Source: CAZXYF01 sp964644705
Lineage (GTDB): Bacteria; Planctomycetota; Brocadiia; SM23-32
Direction of reading: 5' to 3'
DNA: 26,659 nt
Assembly (NCBI GenBank): GCA_964644705.1
Contig: CAZXYF010000018.1
Span: 1 to 26,659 of the forward strand
Shown: positions 14,749 to 22,838 of the stretch, one piece after another
Layout of the letters: each line of letters begins with the position of its first letter
How positions within the stretch are numbered: position 1 is the stretch's first letter
Notes under the pieces: generated by a model
Databases searched by the model: none
Seen by the model: the letters and a program-made list of their open reading frames with translations, nothing else
What the model was told of the DNA's origin: nothing
Program-made: the position numbers and the translations under genes

Positions 14749-15144
14749 ATGATGACCGACCCTATTGCGGATATGTTGACGCGTGTTCGTAACGCTATCA
14801 GTGCACATAAGCCGACCGTACAGATGCCCGCGAGCAATGAAAAGGCTGGTGTGGCGGATGTCCTTCAGCGTGAAGGCTATATCGAAGATTATCAGGTGGC
14901 TGAGTATGAGGGAAAACGGACCCTCAAGATCTACCTGAAATACGGTCCCGTGGGTGAGAATATTATTCGTGAGCTCACAAGAGTATCGAAACCTGGTCGG
15001 CGGATTTATCGGGATGTCGAATCGGTTCCTCGGGTTGCTAATGGAATGGGGACCGCTATCATTTCGACCAGCAAAGGCATCCTGAGTGATCGTGAATGCC
15101 GGAAGGAACATGTCGGCGGCGAAGTCATGTGTGCTGTTGAGTAG
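14749..15144 (+). CDS. rpsH: 30S ribosomal protein S8
   Basis: S8 is a primary binder of the 16S central domain and, in E. coli, a translational repressor of the spc operon. The 131 residues include DPIADMLTRVRNAI at the N-terminus and SKPGRRIYRDVESVPRV and GTAIISTSKGILSDRECR. The conserved C-terminal ending is altered: GGEVMCAVE instead of GGEVLCYVW-like, so the terminal aromatic residues are lost. Two adjacent ATGs (14749, 14752) are both possible starts. Confidence 0.97.
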   Translation: MMTDPIADMLTRVRNAISAHKPTVQMPASNEKAGVADVLQREGYIEDYQVAEYEGKRTLKIYLKYGPVGENIIRELTRVSKPGRRIYRDVESVPRVANGMGTAIISTSKGILSDRECRKEHVGGEVMCAVE

Positions 15145-15188
15145 GCAAAAAGAATGATCGAAGAACGCTAAGTCGGGAGAATTATAGA

Positions 15189-15758
15189 ATGTCCAACATG
15201 CTGAAACCAATTGATCTTCCTGATGGTGTGGAGATTACGCAGGAAAAGAACGTCATAACCATCGACGGACACAAGGGAGAGCTGATGCATGAACTGCCGG
15301 ACAAGTTGGCGCTGGAGATCGGGGATGGTAACGACCAGATCACTGTGGAGCGTCGATCGAACAGCCGAAGTGCAAAGTCATTGCATGGTCTCCACAGGTC
15401 GCTGTTGGCGAATAAAGTGCAAGGTGTGAATGAACCTTATTCAAAAAAGATGGAAATTCATGGTACCGGCTATAATCTCAAACTGCAGGGGAAATCACTC
15501 GTGTTGCAGGTCGGTTTCTGTCATGATGTGACGTTTGAATTACCCGAAAATATTGAGGTTGATATCGAGCAAAATGCCGCGCAACCGGATAATCCGGCTA
15601 AGTTCACTGTAAGTAGCATCGACAAAGAGGAGCTGGGGCAGTTCTGCGCGGATGTGCGAGATGTCCGGCCGCCTGAACCTTACAAAGGTAAGGGCATACG
15701 TTATGCCGACGAACAGGTGCGGAGGAAGGAAGGTAAAGCCTTCGCCGGGCTCGAATAA
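15189..15758 (+). CDS. rplF: 50S ribosomal protein L6
   Basis: L6 lies near the GTPase-associated centre. The 189 residues begin with the usual KPIDLPDGVEI and include the two L6 repeats; NRSAKSLHGLHRSL-like text is present as SNSRSAKSLHGLHRSLLANK. The family end motif appears as RPPEPYKGKGIRYADEQVRRKEG (split across 155-180). Length is close to the usual 177-185. A GGAGA site precedes the ATG. Confidence 0.97.
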   Translation: MSNMLKPIDLPDGVEITQEKNVITIDGHKGELMHELPDKLALEIGDGNDQITVERRSNSRSAKSLHGLHRSLLANKVQGVNEPYSKKMEIHGTGYNLKLQGKSLVLQVGFCHDVTFELPENIEVDIEQNAAQPDNPAKFTVSSIDKEELGQFCADVRDVRPPEPYKGKGIRYADEQVRRKEGKAFAGLE

Positions 15759-15802
15759 GAATTCTGCTGCACTACTAACCGAAATGATGGAGCTGAAACG
15801 CG

Positions 15803-16186
15803 ATGGATCGCAATAAAAAGAAAACAGAACAACGACAGAAACGCCATTGGCGAGTCCGCCGGAACGTTAGCGGTACTCCTGACAAGCCGCGTTTGTGTGT
15901 CTACAGAAGCAACAAGCACATTTATGCGCAGGTCATTAATGATTGGACGGCGGAAACATTGACCAGCGCATCAACACTGAGCGATGGAATCACCGATGAA
16001 GAGGAGAAAAGTTGGACTGTTGAAGCCGCGCGGCGCGTCGGTGAACTCATTGGTGAAAAATGTGTGGACAATGGTATTGAAAAAGTCGTGTTTGATCGTG
16101 GTGGATTCAAGTATCATGGACGTGTAAAAGCCCTTGCTGAAGGGGCTCGGGAAAGTTTTGAGGAAGCAGATGTTGAAGGTTTCTAA
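15803..16186 (+). CDS. rplR: 50S ribosomal protein L18
   Basis: L18 binds 5S rRNA and with L5 brings it into the 50S subunit. The 127 residues show the basic N-terminus (RQKRHWRVRRNVSGTPDKPR), LCVYRSNKHIYAQVI, and the C-terminal core KVVFDRGGFKYHGRVKALAEGARE. Length is slightly above the usual 115-120 because of a short acidic insertion (DEEEKSW). Confidence 0.98.
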   Translation: MDRNKKKTEQRQKRHWRVRRNVSGTPDKPRLCVYRSNKHIYAQVINDWTAETLTSASTLSDGITDEEEKSWTVEAARRVGELIGEKCVDNGIEKVVFDRGGFKYHGRVKALAEGARESFEEADVEGF

Positions 16187-16236
16187 CATAGTATTCGGTG
16201 TAAACGAGTCGTAAATTTAAGGATATTGGAGATTCC

Positions 16237-16977
16237 ATGGCGGATTGGGACAACCAAGGCGGATTAATGGATGAAGTTCTCACAATCCGTATGCATACCA
16301 AAGTGACTAAGGGTGGTCGGAACCTGAGTTTTGCTGCGCTGGTCGCTGTTGGAAATGGCAACGGGAGTGTAGGGCTGGGTTACGGTAAGGCACCTGGCGT
16401 GCCAATGGCCATCGAAAAGGCCAACACTGAAGCACGCGATGCGATGGTGGAGGTGCCTCTGATTGGCGATACGGTATGCCGGGAAAATACCGGTGAGCAT
16501 AAATCGTCCAGCGTGATAGTTAAACCGGCTGCTCCCGGAACGGGCGTTAAAGCCGGAGGGACAGTTCGGTCCATCATGCAGGTGTTGGGCGTTCACAACG
16601 TCCTCACCAAGAGCCTCGGACGGAATAACCCTTTGAACCTGGCCAAAGCAACGATGAATGCTCTGGGCGAAATGCGGCCCATTGAGCGAGTGGAAGATTT
16701 AAGAGGCGTATCTGTACATCTGAAACATCCACAGATCGATGCATTGACGTCGGAGTCCGGCGCAGACACAGAAACGGAATCAACGGAAGAATCTGCCGAA
16801 GAAGTGGAAGGGAAGGATGAATCGTCCGAACCGGAAGCGGAGGAACCGGCGGAAGAAGAGATCGCTGAGACCGAAGAGATGGCGGAAGACGAACCGGGAG
16901 ACGAATCGGGAGAAGACAGCGAGACGTCTGGTGAAAACGAAGAAAAGCCCGTGACAGAGAGCGGGAGTGAAGAATAG
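16237..16977 (+). CDS. rpsE: 30S ribosomal protein S5 with a long acidic C-terminal tail
   Basis: S5 guards translational accuracy and lines the mRNA entry. Residues 1-170 are a normal S5: VTKGGRNLSFAALVAVGNGNG, GYGKAPGVPMAIEKA, the C-terminal half KPAAPGTGVKAGGTVRSIM and SLGRNNPLNLAKATMNAL. Residues 171-246 are an added tail made almost only of Glu, Asp, Ser, Thr, Ala, Gly and Pro, giving 246 residues against a usual 165-170. The tail is in frame with no stop or base-composition break. rplO follows directly; rpmD (L30), which usually separates them, is absent. Confidence 0.97.
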   Translation: MADWDNQGGLMDEVLTIRMHTKVTKGGRNLSFAALVAVGNGNGSVGLGYGKAPGVPMAIEKANTEARDAMVEVPLIGDTVCRENTGEHKSSSVIVKPAAPGTGVKAGGTVRSIMQVLGVHNVLTKSLGRNNPLNLAKATMNALGEMRPIERVEDLRGVSVHLKHPQIDALTSESGADTETESTEESAEEVEGKDESSEPEAEEPAEEEIAETEEMAEDEPGDESGEDSETSGENEEKPVTESGSEE

Positions 16978-17040
16978 CTCGCGTCGCTCCGTCGTCCGGG
17001 ACGTATCATTATAAATACTGACAACAAAGACGAGGTAACG

Positions 17041-17574
17041 ATGGATCTCACTGAAGCTAAATCACGGAACCACAAACGATCAAAACGAAAGAGAGTTGGT
17101 CGTGGTCGCGGAAGCGGACATGGTAAAACGTGTGGGCGTGGTATGAATGGTGCGCGTTCGCGCAGCGGATGGAGCAGTCGTAATCAAACGGGCGGCAATA
17201 TCCCTCTGTGGCGCCGACTTCCGAAGGTTGGGTTCACAAATGAACCGTTCAAAACGGAATACACCCCTGTTAATGTCTGTGCACTTAATGAATTTGAGGA
17301 AGAGGCACATGTAACTCCGGAGGTTCTGGAGGAGCGGGGCATCGTGAAACAACCCAGCGACGACGGGATAAAAATACTGGGTGATGGAGAAATTGAAAAA
17401 GCCCTGACTGTGGAAGCACATGCGTTCAGCGATTCGGCGAGGGCAAAAATTGAAAATGCTGGTGGAACGGTGGAAGTTATTCCGGGACCTCAGCCTGTTG
17501 TGCGAAACAAAATGCAACAGAAATCGACGATGACGCCCATTGTGGGAACCGAAGAGGATACATCTGAAGAATAG
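17041..17574 (+). CDS. rplO: 50S ribosomal protein L15
   Basis: L15 is a late-assembly 50S protein. The 177 residues have the glycine-rich RNA-binding start KRVGRGRGSGHGKTCGRGMN, then GGNIPLWRRLPKVGF, and the C-terminal globular part ending AFSDSARAKIENAGGTVEV. The usual length is 145-150; about 25 extra residues lie at the end and close with an acidic EEDTSEE. It is followed by secY as in most bacteria. Confidence 0.97.
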   Translation: MDLTEAKSRNHKRSKRKRVGRGRGSGHGKTCGRGMNGARSRSGWSSRNQTGGNIPLWRRLPKVGFTNEPFKTEYTPVNVCALNEFEEEAHVTPEVLEERGIVKQPSDDGIKILGDGEIEKALTVEAHAFSDSARAKIENAGGTVEVIPGPQPVVRNKMQQKSTMTPIVGTEEDTSEE

Positions 17575-17599
17575 TAATTCGATTTCCCCGTTTTTTGCC

Positions 17600-17603
17600 G
17601 GAG
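17600..17603 (+). promoter_or_regulatory. Shine-Dalgarno sequence that fixes the secY start
   Basis: GGAG lies 6 bases before the ATG at 17610. The in-frame TTG at 17595 would place this site inside the gene. Confidence 0.65.
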
Positions 17604-17609
17604 AATTTG

Positions 17610-19001
17610 ATGCCACTGTTTGAACAACTCGCCAACATGTTCCGCATCCGGGACCTGAGGAGACGCATTTTTATCACCTTGGGTCTCATAGCGGTAACCC
17701 GCGTTGGATGTTTTATTCCCCTGCCGGGTCTGGATGCAGCCCGGCTGGGAGAAGCTCTCCAGCAAGCGGGAGAAGGCGCCGGTGCTGTATTTGGGATTCT
17801 TAACATGTTCTCCGGTGGGGCTCTGGCCCAGGGCGCGGTCTTTGGTCTGGGTATAATGCCCTACATTAGTGCGTCGATTATATTTCAATTACTCGCAAAT
17901 GTGATTCCACGACTGGAACGTCTGCGGAAAGAGGGGGAATCGGGTCGAAAGAAACTGAATCAGTACACACGCATGGCGACCGTGGCTATATGCCTTTTCC
18001 AGGGGATCGTTGTGGTGTGGGGCCTTTCCCGATACGGAGTTGTGCCGGAATACGCGAGGCAGTCGTGGTTCTACATGTTGTGGTTCTCGTTCAGTAATGG
18101 CTTTTTGTTGATGGCCGGTACGATGTTCCTGATGTGGATTGGGGAGCAGATCGATGAGCATGGCATAGGTAGCGGGATTTCGCTAATTATCATGGTGAAC
18201 ATACTGTCTCGTCTCCCCGGTCAACTGTATACACTCGGGCAGAACATAATGGCGGAACAGAGTCAACAAAACGCTGTTTTGAAAATCCTTGTGCTGCTCG
18301 CCCTTTTTGTTGGTCTGGTCGTTGCGATTATATATATTACCCGGGGAGAGAGACGGATCCCCGTTCAACAGGCAAAACATGTCCGGGGCCCGAAAGTATA
18401 TGGCGGACAGAAACATTATCTGCCCCTGAAGGTAAATCAGGCGGGCGTGATGCCACTGATATTTGCCAGCGCCCTGTTACAGTTCCCGGCCATAGTGGCG
18501 GGATCGGCTGCTCAGAGTTTGCAGGACACTCAGAGCCTGTGGTACGGATTTTTCACATTTCTTCGTGACGCGGTTCAGCCGGGGCAGCTCAGTCTGACAT
18601 ATGTGGTGTTCTATGGTCTGCTCATCTTCTTTTTCTCTTATTTCTGGACTGCGATTATGTTCAACCCCCAGGAGATGAGCGACAATCTGAAAGACTATGG
18701 TAGTTTTATACCGGGCATTCGACCCGGGCAACGGACCGCAAACTATCTTGAGGGTATTATGAACCGGGTGACGATGGCAGGAAGCTTCTTTTTGTTGTCC
18801 ATAGCGCTGATGCCTATGATCGTTGCCGGTACGCTGAACATCCCCCTTCAAACGGCATCGCTCTATGGTGGCACCAGTATCCTCATTGTTGTGGGGGTTG
18901 CTCTGGATTTGATGAACAAGATTAATCAGCATCTTGAGATGCGACGTTATGAAGGTTTTGCAGCCGGGGCGAAGGGACGTCGAAATACGCGGAGACGTTA
19001 G
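17610..19001 (+). CDS. secY: Preprotein translocase subunit SecY
   Basis: SecY is the channel of the Sec translocon in the inner membrane. The 463-residue product has ten hydrophobic segments. Recognisable motifs are the plug-region stretch LGIMPYISASIIFQLL, the loop IGEQIDEHGIGSGISLIIM, the cytoplasmic RRIPVQQAKHVRG and YLPLKVNQAGVMPLIFASAL, and the SecA-contact region NPQEMSDNLKDYGSFIPGIRPG. The C-terminus is basic (GAKGRRNTRRR). The ATG at 17610 has a GGAG site. Its place after rplO and before adk is the classic spc order. Confidence 0.98.
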   Translation: MPLFEQLANMFRIRDLRRRIFITLGLIAVTRVGCFIPLPGLDAARLGEALQQAGEGAGAVFGILNMFSGGALAQGAVFGLGIMPYISASIIFQLLANVIPRLERLRKEGESGRKKLNQYTRMATVAICLFQGIVVVWGLSRYGVVPEYARQSWFYMLWFSFSNGFLLMAGTMFLMWIGEQIDEHGIGSGISLIIMVNILSRLPGQLYTLGQNIMAEQSQQNAVLKILVLLALFVGLVVAIIYITRGERRIPVQQAKHVRGPKVYGGQKHYLPLKVNQAGVMPLIFASALLQFPAIVAGSAAQSLQDTQSLWYGFFTFLRDAVQPGQLSLTYVVFYGLLIFFFSYFWTAIMFNPQEMSDNLKDYGSFIPGIRPGQRTANYLEGIMNRVTMAGSFFLLSIALMPMIVAGTLNIPLQTASLYGGTSILIVVGVALDLMNKINQHLEMRRYEGFAAGAKGRRNTRRR

Positions 19002-19108
19002 ACCTCTACCCTGTAAAGTGGTTGCTTCCACAGCCACAGATGCACAACGAATCAAATAAATCACAGTTTTGTTGAACCGAATAATAGGATTACAGAAAGG
19101 ATAGAGAA

Positions 19109-19753
19109 GTGAAACTGGTTTTTCTTGGCCCGCCGGGAGCTGGAAAAGGAACTCAAGCCTCTAGGTTGAGTGAAGAGATGGGGCTTGAGCATGCGTCCAC
19201 GGGCGATATATTTCGTGCTGCTGTAGCTGAAGGATCTGAACTGGGCCAAACGGTAAAATCGTATCTGGATGGGGGGAAGCTTGTCCCCGATGAATTAACG
19301 TCTCAGGTCGTTGACGAAATGGTGCTTGCCCGGTATGAAGATTTCATCCTGGATGGATTTCCCCGCACTATTCCTCAGGCGGAGCAGCTTGAGGATATGC
19401 TGGGAGAACGAGGGCAGCAACTTGACGGCGTGATATACTTTGAGTTGAGCGAGGACGATGCGATAGTCCGATTGACCGGTCGGCTGGTGTGCAAAGAATG
19501 CGGGGAAAATTACCATAAGACCTTCATGCCCCCGGAAAAAACGGGCATATGTGACAATTGTGGTGCCGATTTGAAAGTCCGCAGTGACAGTTCGGAAGAG
19601 GTGGTTCGCCAGCGCCTGGAGGAATACGAAGAAAAAACCCAGCCGCTGGTTCCGTTTTATGAAGAACGTGGTATATTGCATACCGTCGATGCGTCCGGGA
19701 GCCCAGATGAAGTCACCGAAGAAACACGCGAAGTCGTGGAAGATGTAAGGTAG
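19109..19753 (+). CDS. adk: Adenylate kinase, zinc-lid type
   Basis: Adenylate kinase interconverts ATP plus AMP and two ADP in the cytoplasm. The 214 residues include the P-loop GPPGAGKGTQ (7-16), the AMP-binding STGDIFRAAV and LDGFPRTIPQAEQL. The lid contains four cysteines in CKECG and CDNCG, so it is the zinc-stabilised form rather than the zinc-free E. coli type. The start is GTG at 19109, preceded by AGAAAGGA. A 107-base gap separates it from secY; no clear promoter was seen there. Confidence 0.97.
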   Translation: MKLVFLGPPGAGKGTQASRLSEEMGLEHASTGDIFRAAVAEGSELGQTVKSYLDGGKLVPDELTSQVVDEMVLARYEDFILDGFPRTIPQAEQLEDMLGERGQQLDGVIYFELSEDDAIVRLTGRLVCKECGENYHKTFMPPEKTGICDNCGADLKVRSDSSEEVVRQRLEEYEEKTQPLVPFYEERGILHTVDASGSPDEVTEETREVVEDVR

Positions 19754-19803
19754 TTTCCTGTGGCCTCAGGCGGTGTTGCTGCCCTGTAAGGAGAGAACAG
19801 AAA

Positions 19804-20568
19804 TTGACCGACGAGATTCTCACAAAAAGTCCTGCCGAACGTGGCAAAATGCGCAAGGCGGGCAGGGTAGTGGCGAAGGCGCTGAGACTTGTAGAGGAAG
19901 AAGCGGCAATTGGTGTCACGACGGGTGCCCTGGACGCTAAGGTTGAGAAACTTATCCGGGATTGCGGAGCGACACCTGCATTCAAAGGCTACCGAGGTTT
20001 CCCGGCGTCGATATGCACCAGCATCAATGAAGAAGTCGTTCACGGGATACCCGGTGAGCGAAAATTGCAGGATGGCGACATATTGAGTGTTGATATTGGT
20101 GCGTTGCTGGATGGATATTATGGCGATGCCGCTGTAAGTGTTCCGATTGGCGATGTTGACAGCGAAGGGCATGAGCTGATTGAAACAACGAAAAAGGCTC
20201 TCGACTCAGCAGTGCAAGCGATCCGGCCCGGAATGAAGGTGAGCGATATTAGCCGGGCAGTGCAAAACTGTGCGGAAACAGCGGGCTTTGGCATTGTGCG
20301 GAAATATACCGGGCACGGTATCGGGTCCAGTATGCATGAAGCACCGCAAATTCCTAATTTCGTGAGCAACTGGCCAATGCGGGAGGACCCCGTATTGGAG
20401 GTCGGAGCTGTTGTCGCCATAGAACCAATGCTTAATTGCGGAACATACAAGGTGAAAGAGCAGGATGATGGTTGGACAGTTGTAACAGAGGATGGTTCGC
20501 TGTCCGCGCACTTTGAACATACGGTCTCGGTCGAGGAACATGGACCGGCGATTATGACGGTTGCATAA
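19804..20568 (+). CDS. map: Methionine aminopeptidase, type I
   Basis: The enzyme removes the initiator methionine from nascent proteins. The 254 residues contain the five metal ligands in the expected order: two Asp in SVDIGALLDGYYGDAAVS, His in GHGIGSSMHEAPQIPNF, Glu in VVAIEPM, and Glu in HFEHTVSV. The N-terminal recognition motif is KMRKAGRVVAKAL. The start is TTG at 19804, with AGGAG (19789-19793) 10 bases upstream. Its position between adk and infA is standard. Confidence 0.97.
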   Translation: MTDEILTKSPAERGKMRKAGRVVAKALRLVEEEAAIGVTTGALDAKVEKLIRDCGATPAFKGYRGFPASICTSINEEVVHGIPGERKLQDGDILSVDIGALLDGYYGDAAVSVPIGDVDSEGHELIETTKKALDSAVQAIRPGMKVSDISRAVQNCAETAGFGIVRKYTGHGIGSSMHEAPQIPNFVSNWPMREDPVLEVGAVVAIEPMLNCGTYKVKEQDDGWTVVTEDGSLSAHFEHTVSVEEHGPAIMTVA

Positions 20569-20618
20569 CTAACTTGTAGAATACGAGCTTAACTGATACA
20601 ATTAGGAATGGTTGTCTC

Positions 20619-20837
20619 ATGCCAAAAGAAGAACCAATCAAAGTTGAGGGTACCGTAACTCAAACCCTTCCGAATGCACGATTCAAGGTGGAGCTTGAGG
20701 ACGGTCACGAGATTCTGGCCCATGTGTCAGGAAAAATGCGGATGAACTTCATACGTATCCTTGAGGGGGACGAGGTCACGGTAGAAATATCCCCCTATGA
20801 CCTGGAGAAAGGTCGGATTGTGTATCGCTCTTCCTGA
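20619..20837 (+). CDS. infA: Translation initiation factor IF-1
   Basis: IF-1 occupies the ribosomal A site during initiation. The 72-residue OB-fold protein matches the family nearly end to end: VEGTVTQTLPNARFKVELED, HVSGKMRMNFIRILEGDEVT and SPYDLEKGRIVYR. A weak AGGA site precedes the ATG. Confidence 0.98.
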   Translation: MPKEEPIKVEGTVTQTLPNARFKVELEDGHEILAHVSGKMRMNFIRILEGDEVTVEISPYDLEKGRIVYRSS

Positions 20838-20914
20838 GGTGACCGTAGTTTGCGTTGACAGAGGTCAGGTTTAGCCCGTGGCAAAGTAACGAAAGACACA
20901 GAAGGTACTGGATT

Positions 20915-21028
20915 ATGAAAGTAAGGTCATCGGTCAAAAGATTGTGCGAGAACTGTAAGATTGTTCGGCGGAAAGGTGTTGTTCGAGTTATTTGCTCCAA
21001 TCCCCGACACAAACAACGTCAGGGTTGA
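20915..21028 (+). CDS. rpmJ: 50S ribosomal protein L36
   Basis: L36 is the smallest ribosomal protein, a zinc ribbon on 23S rRNA. The 37-residue product begins MKVRSSVKRLCENCKIVRRK and ends RVICSNPRHKQRQG, giving the Cys-Cys-Cys-His zinc site (CENC and CSNPRH). AGAAGG lies upstream of the ATG with a 9-base spacer. It sits between infA and rpsM, the standard place. Confidence 0.97.
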   Translation: MKVRSSVKRLCENCKIVRRKGVVRVICSNPRHKQRQG

Positions 21029-21069
21029 GTAACTGAATTCGATAGCCTTGATCCGACGAGGAGGTAATT

Positions 21070-21456
21070 ATGCCGCGAGTTGCAGGTGTAGATATTCCTG
21101 GTGATAAGCATATAGATATATCTCTGACCTATATTTATGGTATTGGAGATACGACAGCGAAGCATATTTGTGAGGTTCTGAACGTTGACAACCATAAACG
21201 TGCGGGCGATCTGTCTGAGGACGAGTTGAGTCGGATTGCTGCGTACATTGATAAAAATTTCGTCACTGAAGGTGAATTGCGCCGATTGGAAGCCTCAAAC
21301 ATTGCTCGCCTGCGCGAAATCAATTGTTATCGTGGGATACGTCACCGCCGTGGTCTGCCCGTGCGAGGCCAGCGAACACGTACGAACGCTCGGACACGCA
21401 AGGGTAAGAAACAGACTGTTGCTGGTAAGAAGGGCGTTAAGGAGCTGGGTCACTGA
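21070..21456 (+). CDS. rpsM: 30S ribosomal protein S13
   Basis: S13 contacts the P-site tRNA and the 50S subunit from the 30S head. The 128 residues show MPRVAGVDIPGDKHIDISL, YIYGIGDTTAKHICE and the C-terminal NCYRGIRHRRGLPVRGQRT with TNARTRKGKKQTVAGKK. GAGGAGG (21058-21064) lies 5 bases before the ATG. In most bacteria rpsK would follow at once; here a methyltransferase gene is inserted after 42 bases. Confidence 0.98.
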   Translation: MPRVAGVDIPGDKHIDISLTYIYGIGDTTAKHICEVLNVDNHKRAGDLSEDELSRIAAYIDKNFVTEGELRRLEASNIARLREINCYRGIRHRRGLPVRGQRTRTNARTRKGKKQTVAGKKGVKELGH

Positions 21457-21498
21457 TCTGACCTGTCCCCCGGATATACGGAGGAAGGTGGCGTACTG

Positions 21499-22320
21499 GT
21501 GAACAAGAAGGAGATTCTTCAGTTTTTCCGCGATCGCCCCGATATACTGAAAAAGATGGATCTGATGGGCCCGGAAGGGCAGGTTGATGCCCGTGGCTCC
21601 AAGAAGCTGAAGGAAATAGCTGGATGCGTGGAAATCATTCTCCGGTATGTGCGGAAATTTCTGGCCGGACAGGATCTCATAGTGTTTGAAGGGGCGTGCG
21701 GTAAGAGCTACCTTGGGTTCGCTCTGACTGTACTGGTGCCGGAGCTGGACGATCGGAGCATCAAGCTCTGGGGCGTGGATTCAGACTCAGACTTGATAGA
21801 ACGCTGTCGGGAATTGGCGGATAAGCTGGGTGTGGAGAATGTCGAATTTGTGACTAGTCGCATGTCGGAGTTTGAATGTGACGACGACATCAACCTCTCC
21901 ATCTCGTTACATGCCTGTGATACCGCTACCGATGAATTGATAGCGAAGGCAATTGAGTTGGAGTCGCGTTTGATAATCAGCGTTCCATGCTGTCAGAATC
22001 AAATTCGGGGCCAAATCAAGGATGGACATCCTCTGACTCCGATGACGGAATACGGACCGGCCCGGTTTCGTTTGGCAAACCTGTTGACCGATACTTTACG
22101 AGCACAGTATTTACATGCTGCGGGGTACCACGTGGACCTGGATGAAATTGGGTCCCCCCGGCTGACGCCGAAGAATTTGTGTATTTGCGCGCGTAAAGTT
22201 AAAAATCCGAGCAGTCGGCCGCGCCATAAGCAGTATGAGCAGCTTCGAGACATGTTTGATGTACAACCCAAAATCGAGAGCCTCGGCCCTGACGTTGTTG
22301 GGGACGGGGATGATAAATAG
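21499..22320 (+). CDS. Class I SAM-dependent methyltransferase inserted between rpsM and rpsK
   Basis: The 273-residue product is a Rossmann-fold methyltransferase, from memory closest to the Methyltransf_32 type. The SAM-binding motif I is VFEGACGKSYLGFAL (62-76), followed by the acidic ribose-binding WGVDSDSDLIERC (91-103), the family hallmark LHACDTATDELI (137-148) and the probable catalytic-site motif SVPCCQNQI (161-169). The N-terminus is a short helical domain; the C-terminal 40 residues are charged and probably flexible. The start is GTG at 21499, after GGAGGAAGG. It is 42 bases after rpsM and 39 before rpsK, so it is almost certainly co-transcribed and well expressed. The substrate is unknown; a ribosomal protein or rRNA is inferred only from context. 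Confidence 0.85.
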   Translation: MNKKEILQFFRDRPDILKKMDLMGPEGQVDARGSKKLKEIAGCVEIILRYVRKFLAGQDLIVFEGACGKSYLGFALTVLVPELDDRSIKLWGVDSDSDLIERCRELADKLGVENVEFVTSRMSEFECDDDINLSISLHACDTATDELIAKAIELESRLIISVPCCQNQIRGQIKDGHPLTPMTEYGPARFRLANLLTDTLRAQYLHAAGYHVDLDEIGSPRLTPKNLCICARKVKNPSSRPRHKQYEQLRDMFDVQPKIESLGPDVVGDGDDK

Positions 22321-22359
22321 ATGCAGTTCCTTCTGATTGTATGAGGAGATGAATCGCGA

Positions 22360-22737
22360 ATGGCTAAGAAGAAAGGTCGGACAAAACGAGTTGGTTCCCG
22401 GGCTATTGCCCACATTCACGCTACGTTCAATAACACGAAGGTGACGCTTACGGACCTTAAGGGAGAGGTGTTGTGTTGGAGAAGCGCTGGATCCTGTGGG
22501 TTCAGTGGTGCACGGAAAAGCACCCCGTTCGCCGCTCAGCGAGCCGGAGAAGAGGCCGCGCGAGAGGCGAAACAAATGGGGGTGCGAGAGGTAGAAGTGA
22601 AGGTGAAGGGTCCGGGTTCAGGGCGCGAGTCGGCCATTACCGCCCTGGAGTCTGCTGGGTTGATCGTCCATTCTATTGAGGATACGACACCGTTGCCGCA
22701 TAATGGGTGCCGTCCTCAAAAGCGGAGACGTGTGTGA
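22360..22737 (+). CDS. rpsK: 30S ribosomal protein S11
   Basis: S11 lines the 30S platform near the E site and the Shine-Dalgarno helix. The 125 residues include AIAHIHATFNNTKVTLTD, SGARKSTPFAAQRAGEEAA, VKGPGSGRESAITALESAG and PLPHNGCRPQKRRRV. The PHNG asparagine-glycine pair is the site that becomes isoaspartate in E. coli S11, and the N-terminal alanine of E. coli S11 is methylated; here the mature N-terminus would be AKKKGR. GAGGAG lies 11 bases before the ATG. The gene directly follows the methyltransferase. Confidence 0.98.
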   Translation: MAKKKGRTKRVGSRAIAHIHATFNNTKVTLTDLKGEVLCWRSAGSCGFSGARKSTPFAAQRAGEEAAREAKQMGVREVEVKVKGPGSGRESAITALESAGLIVHSIEDTTPLPHNGCRPQKRRRV

Positions 22738-22838
22738 TCTGCGAATCGCATACGATGTGAGATGTGAGTTTGGAATACGTATTATTTGACGTTTAAGTCG
22801 ACGTAACAGTTTAAGATACAGCGGAGAAAACAAGGACA

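Noticed and set aside
16593..17075. Serine-rich minus-strand frame opposite the S5 tail
   Set aside because: It is the mirror of the Glu/Asp-rich S5 tail codons and has no independent start signal.
20574..20602. TTGTAG-N17-TACAAT with an extended -10 upstream of infA
   Set aside because: The predicted start would lie after the AGGA ribosome-binding site, leaving almost no leader, and the -35 matches poorly. Internal transcription is possible but not supported enough to annotate.
22787..22817. TTGACG and TAAGAT in the rpsK-rpsD gap as a promoter for rpsD-rpoA-rplQ
   Set aside because: The elements are 20 bases apart, outside the usual 16-18 range.
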